64,000 bases of DNA, taken from Spinacia oleracea. Lineage: Eukaryota > Streptophyta > Magnoliopsida > Caryophyllales > Amaranthaceae. The DNA lies in assembly GCF_020520425.1 (NCBI RefSeq), contig NC_079487.1:129788385-129852384 (forward strand), in the 5' to 3' direction. Numbering within the stretch: the first letter of the stretch is position 1; every line of letters begins with the position of its first letter. A program made the translations under genes and the position numbers. Below are positions 57,389-64,000 of the stretch, one piece after another. Below the pieces are notes generated by a model. It ran no database searches. It saw only the letters and a program-made list of their open reading frames with translations, and had not been told where the DNA came from.

Positions 57389-60300
57389 ATGGAAGAAGAC
57401 GACGACAAACTCCCTACCACCACCGCAACCACCACAATGGCGTTTGTCACCGTCATCTTCCTCCTCTTTCTCTCCACCCTCTCCCTCACCACGGCCGATG
57501 ACACAGCCATCATGATGAAACTATCCGCCTCCTTAACCCCATCACCTCCCACCTGGTCCGGCAACAACCCTTGCAAATGGCAGGGCGTAAGCTGCGACTC
57601 CTCAGGTCGAGTCACCGCTATAACCCTCACCTCCAGGTCCCTCACCGGAACCATACCTTCAGAAATCACACAACTCTCTAGCCTACAATCTCTCTCCCTA
57701 CAAAACAACCAACTCACCGGCACCATCCCGCCCCTCGCCAACATGACTCAGCTTCAAGAGGTTTACATTGATGGAAACTCCTTCACCAAACTTCCTTCCA
57801 CCTTCCTTGTTGGCCTACCAAACCTCCAAACCTTCAGCATGAACGATATCCCTTTACCTACCTGGACATTACCTGTAGGGCTATCAGATTCATCCTCTCT
57901 CCAAGAGTTTCGCGCTTCTAATACAAACCTGGTTGGATCAATCCCTGACATTTTCGCGTCATTTCCTGGTTTAAAAGATCTAAGACTCTCCTACAATAAC
58001 CTTACTGGGTTCTTGCCTGCTTCCTTGGCGGGTTCAGGCATTCAGAATGTTTGGATCAACAACCAAAAGCAAGGACTCTCCGGAGTCCTTGACGTGTTTG
58101 GGAAGATGCCTAGTTTGTCACAGTTATGGGTGCAACAAAATTCATTCATCGGTCCAATCCCAGACCTCTCTAAATGCACCTCATTGTTCGATCTACAGCT
58201 TAGGGATAACCATTTAACCGGGGTGGTACCACCTTCTTTAAGCAATCTACCAAACCTAGTAAACATTTCAATGCAAAACAATCAACTTCAAGGACCAATG
58301 CCGGTTTTCAAGGGAGGTGTACAAGTCACCCTAGGGTTTACTAACAGCTTTTGTAAGGACACACCAGGTCCTTGTGACCCTCAAGTCACCTCCTTACTTG
58401 ATATTGTAGGTTCATTGGGTTACCCTAGCGAGTTAGTCGTGTCGTGGAAAGGAAACGATGCTTGTAAGAATTGGGCTCATGTGAGTTGTGATTCTAATGG
58501 GAATGTGGTTATGGTGAATTTTGCTAAACAGAATTGGTCAGGAACCATTTCGCCGTCTTTTGCTAATCTAACATCACTTACTTCAATCCTTTTGAATGAT
58601 AATAATCTTGTAGGAAGTATACCGGGTGTTTTAGCCAGCCTTAAGATGCTACAGAAGTTTGATGTTTCTAACAACAACTTGACAGGGAAGATTCCTACCT
58701 TTGCTCGAACCGTGGAGGTGATATCTACAGGAAACCCTTTCTTAGGGACAAATGTCGATACTACTAAATCCTTAAAGTCACCTCCTGATATGAACAACTC
58801 TCCTACAGAAACAAACGATAGTGATAATCCTACAACTTCATTGTCCAAACTACATTTTTCTCGCTCTGTTGTCATAGGGGTTGTCATTGTTGTCATAGTT
58901 CTGTTAGTAGCTGCAGGATACTTCTTGTACCCTGGCTTAAAGAAGCTGTTCGCCTCACGAAATATCAAAGGGAAGAAGAAGAAGAAGAATAAGTTTGAAG
59001 ATTTAAAGATGAGCCCCATTGGTAAATATCCTCAAGGAAGTCCAAAAGAGCAAAGTAATATGCGTAACAATGGGCATAATAATCCTTTGTATGACCAAGG
59101 TAACAGCTTCCCAATTGAAGTCCTACGTGAGGTAACAGATAATTTCAGTGAAAGGAACGTTTTAGGACGAGGAGGGTTTGGGATTGTTTACAAGGGAGTT
59201 CTTCAAGATGGGACTGAAATCGCGGTTAAAAGGATGGAATCTAACCTACAAGGTTCTAAAGGGAAGAGTGAGTTTGAGGCAGAAATTACTGTTCTAACTA
59301 AGGTGAGACATAGACATTTGGTGGCACTTTTAGGATATTGCATCAATGAGAATGAGAGGATTGTTGTTTACGAGTATATGCCTCAAGGAACGTTGGGGCA
59401 GCATCTTTTTGAGTATGATCAAGAAGGACGATCCCCTCTGACGTGGAAACAGAGGCTTGTGATCGCTTTGGATGTTGCTAGAGGTGTTGAATACCTTCAT
59501 AGTTTGGCTCAACAGAGTTTTATACATAGGGACTTGAAACCGTCAAATGTACTTCTTGGGGATAATATGAGAGCTAAGGTTTCAGACTTTGGATTGGTGA
59601 AAAATGCTTCTGATCAAGGAAAATACTCGTTGGAGACTCGTTTAGCAGGAACCTTTGGGTACCTTGCACCAGAATATGCAGGTAAGTTAATTAAAACTCC
59701 TAATTAAATTTCCCCTTCTTTGTTTGTTAGTTTTAGATGATCTAGTTCTGTTAGGGTCTTGTGCAGATGTTGAATTTGAATACTTAATTTGTGTCACATA
59801 ATTGGCTTTCCTGAAAATAAAAATAAAAAAATAAAAAAAATCCTGTCTTTGAACTAATGTCTGACTTGTTCCTTAAGACGGAAGTTTTTATTATGCATTC
59901 ATCCATACACCGTCTTCTGTTATTTACTCCCTTTGTCCCTTTTTGTTTACCCCATTTTTCATTTTGGTTCTTCCCCAAAATATTACTCCATTACTAAAAA
60001 TTCTCACGGGACTACAACTTTTACTCTCACATAAATTACATTTGGTTCAAACATTTTTGTCTTTTCTCAATTCCACAAACCCAACTCTTAATAAAACATA
60101 TCTAAAGCATGGGGCAAACAATTAGGGACATAGGAAGTACTACACACACCCTCAGTTTTAACCACTAGGTCAATACCTCATTAGTGTCTTCTGTTATTAA
60201 TGACAAGTGAGGGTTGTGCATGATTCTCATCACTATCCTGTAACCCAATTTTGTTGGCTTCTTATTGTTATTTAATCAATGAATAACTATATTTTGATAT

Positions 60301-60870
60301 GCTTCCTTTTGCTAAATCATTCAATTTCTCAACGCAGCCACCGGAAGAGTAACAACAAAAGTCGACGTGTTTGCATTTGGTGTAGTACTAATGGAGATAA
60401 TAACCGGAAGAAAAGCCTTAGACGAAAAGCTACCAGAAGACCAAGCACAATTAGCATCGTGGTTCAGAAGAGTTCTCATCACCAAAGAAAGCATAAGAAA
60501 GGCCATAGACCCTAACCTCGAGACAGACATAGAGGAAACTTTCGAAAGCATTTGCAAAGTGGCTGAGCTCTCAGGGCACTGCACAGCTAGGGAGCCACAA
60601 CAGCGTCCTGATATGAGTCACGCGGTTAACATCCTGTCCCCTCTGGTGGAGCAATGGAGACCTGCTGAGCTGGATACTGACAATGATTGTGTTGGGATAA
60701 ATACCGACGTGAGTCTTCCTCAGGCTCTTCAGAGATGGCAAGCTGGTGAGACTACGATGATGAGTGAATATAGTAGTGTTATGGATGATGATAATAGCAG
60801 ACATTATCACTCTAGCGCTCCTACTACACCTGCTATGGGGGAAAGCTTTACCAACTTCAATGGTCGATGA
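57389..60870 (+). CDS. TMK-family leucine-rich-repeat receptor kinase (941 aa)
   Basis: Plasma-membrane receptor-like kinase of the TMK1-4 family, which in Arabidopsis acts in auxin signalling at the cell surface. Exon 1 is 57389-59681 and exon 2 is 60338-60870, joined within an Ala codon (YAATGRVTTKVDVFAFG). After a signal peptide (MAFVTVIFLLFLSTLSLTTA) come two blocks of LRRs split by the Cys-rich hinge typical of TMKs (SFCKDTPGPCDP to NWAHVSCD). A transmembrane helix lies at about 492-515, then a Lys-rich stop-transfer stretch, then a kinase with GRGGFG (593-598), VAIK-like Lys614, HRDLK (Asp715), DFG (Asp733) and APEYA. All catalytic residues are present. The length equals that of TMK1 (about 942). 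The first ATG gives 16 extra residues before a second ATG (57437) that begins the signal peptide directly; either could be used. TMK1, TMK3 or TMK4 is not decided. A Stowaway sits in the intron. Confidence 0.95.
59937..60137. mobile_element. Stowaway MITE in the TMK intron (201 bp)
   Basis: Ends CTCCCTTTGTCCCTTTTTGT, then TTACCCC, and inverted CTTCCTATGTCCCTAATTGT, then TTGCCCC. TA lies at 59935-59936 and 60138-60139. Confidence 0.85.
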
Positions 60871-62767
60871 TGTGAAATTCTTATGATTCTTAAAGAGTAT
60901 GATGTATAACATTCATGACCCTTATAAATGGGAGGGGGGTTGGTGATGACTGATGAGTGATCTCCTTATCTCGAGGCCGAGCAAAAATCGTATAATTAAT
61001 CTCAAGGGGGCATACTGTAAAACATTTGAGATGGCTGTTTTTGAGATACGAGGCAGAGTAATACCACTTGAGATTGAGAGGTTGTTTTAGTTGGAAGATC
61101 ATGTGTGAGAAATGTTTCTGTTTTACTTTTGGGTTACAGGGTCTTCCTCTAATAGTATTCAATTAAATTTACAGTATATTCTATCTTCTGTAAGTCTGTA
61201 TCACAACAACAGGAAAAAGAAAAAAGAAAAAAGAAAAACAGGAATAGGCAATTGTTTTCTTAGGGTTTGTTTGTAATGATTTTCAATTTACACCTGTTGA
61301 TTCCAAAAGCCAAATTGTGTACGTAGGCATTTTATATTTTTAGGTCAAGATTATTGTCAGTTTTGTTGATTCCTCTTGAATAGGATGAGAATTAGCAAGC
61401 GAAACTGATATGAAGTACGGATTATTACTTTTCAAAGCGCTGTAAAAAGACATGTAGGGATCAAGAGTTACAAAAGCTTAAGGAGGAAATGGAATTGAGA
61501 TCAGAAATGCGATTGAACTCACAACAATTGCTGATTTGCTGCTGATCGTTGAATGAATTTGCAGAGACAGAAAAATAAAAGTGCTATGAAATATGGAGTG
61601 ATCTTAAATTGGCAATCCCTTGCATGAAGTATGACATACCTCTAGGTGGAGTTGGACTTTTGTCTACAGCCATGCCGGGGATGAAGATATCATCAAACCT
61701 GCCTTCTTCAATGCTGAGCGAGGACAATGAGACAGCTTTAATCTTCAATTATCTTACAGTCCCTGTTTATGCAGCTCTTCAGATAGGAATTGAGTTACTT
61801 TCACAGCTGCAGGTTAAATATCGTGAACCAAGTTTGACAGTATTCCAACTTCAGATATTCACAGTAATTGAATTACTTGTTTCTGCATGAATTGATACAA
61901 GAAATCCTGTTCAGATTCTCATGCTTCTGGTTGTAGAGATTATATGTCTCATCACAAGGGAAGAACCCAGTATGTTTTGACAATCATTGAATCAAACCAT
62001 ATGAAGATAAACTATACATGATGATATGAATGTATCAAGAGTTCAAGAGTATCTTAAGCAAATCATTTCTTCAAAAAGATCCCAAGGTTCAAAATAGTAC
62101 TTCGTATAATGTATCAATGCACAACTGCATCATAGAAGAAAGGGGGAAAAACTTACACAATACTACAGAGTACTATTTACAAGATCAATATTCTGAGAAT
62201 ATCATATCTTTATACATTGAGAAATCTAATAGCCAAGTAAAAGGAAGGTTCTTCCGGTCAAGGGCTTATTCCAGAGATATATCTGTGTGACAATTGTACG
62301 AATCATTTAGATACGATGATATGTCAAAGTACTCCATACACATTTCACTGGTGGGTAATTTATACATCTACAGACTACAACCCTTACTGACCAAAAGGGA
62401 CTTCATTTGCACATACAATTCTACAAAGCATTTAGGCAACTTTGGTATCATCCAGTTCCATTTACTTCATGTACCTTGAAATCTGTGGTAGTACGAGTTG
62501 AAGAAAGCTCCAGAAGCTTCCTGTATGAGTCCAACTTCTCAACTAAAATAATGCAGGAAGCATGAAACATGCTGTTGTTGATGCGTCTAGGCATACCACC
62601 TCTCTACTCAACTCCAATCTTGGCATTTGGTCAATCATATACATTGTTCCCCTTGTCCTGTATATCAACTCTCTACTCAACTCCAAACTCATCACCACCA
62701 TAACAAAATTGATGAGCACGATTCCATTCGGAACACAAAACCAAGTACCAACAACATCATCCCTTAC
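60871..62767. other. region between TMK and PPR, no firm gene
   Basis: The first 300-400 bp should be the TMK 3' UTR, and 62400-62767 the PPR 3' UTR on the other strand. An AAAAAG-rich microsatellite lies at about 61213-61240. One open frame of 93 codons is listed separately. Confidence 0.5.
61609..61890 (+). other. open frame, possible exon fragment, unidentified
   Basis: Open from a TTG and reading IPCMKYDIPLGGVGLLSTAM, then PGMKISSNLPSSMLSEDNET and ALIFNYLTVPVYAALQIGIE, ending at TGA. The composition is protein-like and a CAGCTGCAG|GTTAAA word could be a donor, with ATTTGCAG|AGAC upstream as an acceptor. I recognise no family. It could be a gene fragment, a pseudo-exon or chance. Confidence 0.2.
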
Positions 62768-63871
62768 CTACCGATCCACAAAATGCAATGTATCCAACAA
62801 CGTTCTATAAGTCTTCTCCCCCATCGAAACATCCGTCTTCCTAAACTCCTCAAGAAGCTCTAATGCATCAACACCCTGTCCATCCCTACACATCTCCTCC
62901 AACAAGGTCTTGTACGTTAACAAATCTGGTTTCAACGCATTCCCCAACATATCACGCAAAACCTCAACCGCGTCCTCAAACTTTCTCTCCAACGCCAAAC
63001 TACAGACCAAAACCATATATGCACCACTCGAGGGCACCAAGCCTTTTTCCCTCATCTCCTTAAAAAACCCAAACCCCTGCCACACCCTCCCCTTCTCACA
63101 ACACCCCTTGAACAAATAACCATAACTATACGCATTCGGCTCACATCCATACAACCCCATCTCCCTAAACACCCGCACAGCCTCGTCCACCTGCAAACAC
63201 TTCGCATATGCCTTGATAATCATATTCAACACATAAGTATCAGGCACCACCCCAAGAGCCTTCATCTGCTTAGTCAAAGACCTCACAGCATTCAAATAAA
63301 CATAACTAACATTCAATCGATTGAACTTCTTAAGCAAAGCATTGAAAAGCATAGCATATGTTTCTAAATTAGGTTTACAATCTAGGGTTTGTTCCTTCAT
63401 CATCTTCTTATACACATCGAAAACGCGATTAAACAAACAACGATGGGAGCAACAGAATCGAATCAAGGAGTTGTAAAGAGAGAGAGTTACAGGGCAAGCG
63501 CCGGCAAGAACCTCTTCCAGGAGGGCTTCAGCGTGGCGATGACGGCGGCCGGCGACGGCGAGTTGGATCATGGTGAGGTAGGTGGAGGAATCGTGGGTGT
63601 AGCCGCGTTGTGTGGCGGTCCACCGGAAAATATCGTAAGCTAAATCGGCATCGGTTTGGGAGTTGAGGGCATTGTTGACGTCGGACGGGGTGAACCCGGG
63701 TTTAAGGTGGTCAACCCATGTTTGGAATTGTTTTTCGGAGGGGGTTTGGGATTTGAAGAAATGGGGTTGTGAGGGAGGAGGGGCGGTGGAGAGAAGGCGG
63801 TAGTGGAGGGGAAGAGCGAGAATTTGACGGAGGGGTGTGGCGAGGGCGCGGCGGATGAAGGTGGTTATCAT
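62768..63871 (-). CDS. short mitochondrial PPR protein (367 aa)
   Basis: Single-exon pentatricopeptide-repeat protein of the P class. Such proteins bind organelle RNA and steer its processing or translation. The N-terminus MITTFIRRALATPLRQILAL is Arg-rich without acidic residues, as in mitochondrial presequences. After a leader domain (WVDHLKPGFTPSDVNNALNS) come about six to seven 35-residue repeats such as PDTYVLNMIIKAYAKCLQVD, PNAYSYGYLFKGCCEKGRVW and PDLLTYKTLLEEMCRDGQGV. It carries no E, DYW or SMR extension. It resembles the Arabidopsis At3g25210 type (from memory). The frame is intact, and the coding strand is GC-rich compared with its surroundings. Confidence 0.92.
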   Translation of the reverse strand: MITTFIRRALATPLRQILALPLHYRLLSTAPPPSQPHFFKSQTPSEKQFQTWVDHLKPGFTPSDVNNALNSQTDADLAYDIFRWTATQRGYTHDSSTYLTMIQLAVAGRRHRHAEALLEEVLAGACPVTLSLYNSLIRFCCSHRCLFNRVFDVYKKMMKEQTLDCKPNLETYAMLFNALLKKFNRLNVSYVYLNAVRSLTKQMKALGVVPDTYVLNMIIKAYAKCLQVDEAVRVFREMGLYGCEPNAYSYGYLFKGCCEKGRVWQGFGFFKEMREKGLVPSSGAYMVLVCSLALERKFEDAVEVLRDMLGNALKPDLLTYKTLLEEMCRDGQGVDALELLEEFRKTDVSMGEKTYRTLLDTLHFVDR

Positions 63872-64000
63872 GGTGGTGGTGGGAGGAAGGAGAAGGTGGG
63901 TTTGGGGAATGGTAATTGGGTGTTGCGGAGGAGTCGAGGAAAGATGAATGGGCCTAAAGTTTGGGTTGGTACTTGGGTAATTTTAGGGACTATACAGCCC
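63872..64000. other. PPR upstream edge
   Basis: Only 129 bp remain before the window ends. They should hold the PPR leader or promoter; no motif is clear. Confidence 0.4.

Noticed and set aside
58477-59019. 180-codon minus-strand frame within TMK
   Set aside because: Antisense shadow of the TMK coding sequence.

Overview
This 64 kb window is eudicot nuclear DNA. It is AT-rich, its genes have GT-AG introns, and it is dense in MITEs and retroposon debris. The Stowaway terminal repeats, the many 'actccgta' stretches and a Vulmar-like mariner suggest Caryophyllales/Amaranthaceae (spinach or beet relatives). That assignment rests on impression, not on a search.

Layout. Positions 1-213 hold the last two exons of an unidentified plus-strand gene. 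From about 0.2 to 20 kb there is no convincing host gene. This stretch holds Stowaway, Tourist and hAT MITEs, 5'-truncated LINE tails, SINE-like pieces, a probable solo LTR sitting inside a Stowaway, and a nested cluster of three MITEs. A TMEM208/SND2-like ER protein gene lies on the minus strand at 20320-24358. A complete-looking 6,850 bp plant mariner occupies 26200-33049. It has a TA target duplication, 27-bp terminal repeats with one mismatch, and an intact 548-residue transposase with a DD39D triad. It also carries a convergent two-exon reading frame on the opposite strand and a central array of foldbacks and tandem duplications. A LINE with a long open RNase H end, a hAT MITE, a long inverted repeat and Stowaways fill 33-38 kb.

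The right half is gene-rich. In order it holds a cellulose synthase-like C glucan synthase (38225-45458, +, 709 aa), a three-FKBP-domain plus TPR immunophilin of the ROF1/FKBP62 type (47235-51154, -, 549 aa), a secretory FKBP15-type immunophilin (53250-56037, -, 157 aa), a TMK-family receptor kinase (57389-60870, +, 941 aa), and a short PPR protein (62768-63871, -, 367 aa). All exon models were built by reading splice sites, and all stay in frame.

These genes do not form a pathway. From memory, PPR, FKBP15-1 and ROF1 are also neighbours in Arabidopsis (At3g25210, At3g25220, At3g25230), so this looks like conserved gene order with TMK lying between.

The strongest candidate for something undescribed is the mariner: a large, apparently intact element that seems to encode a second, spliced, antisense protein and carries several foldback structures.
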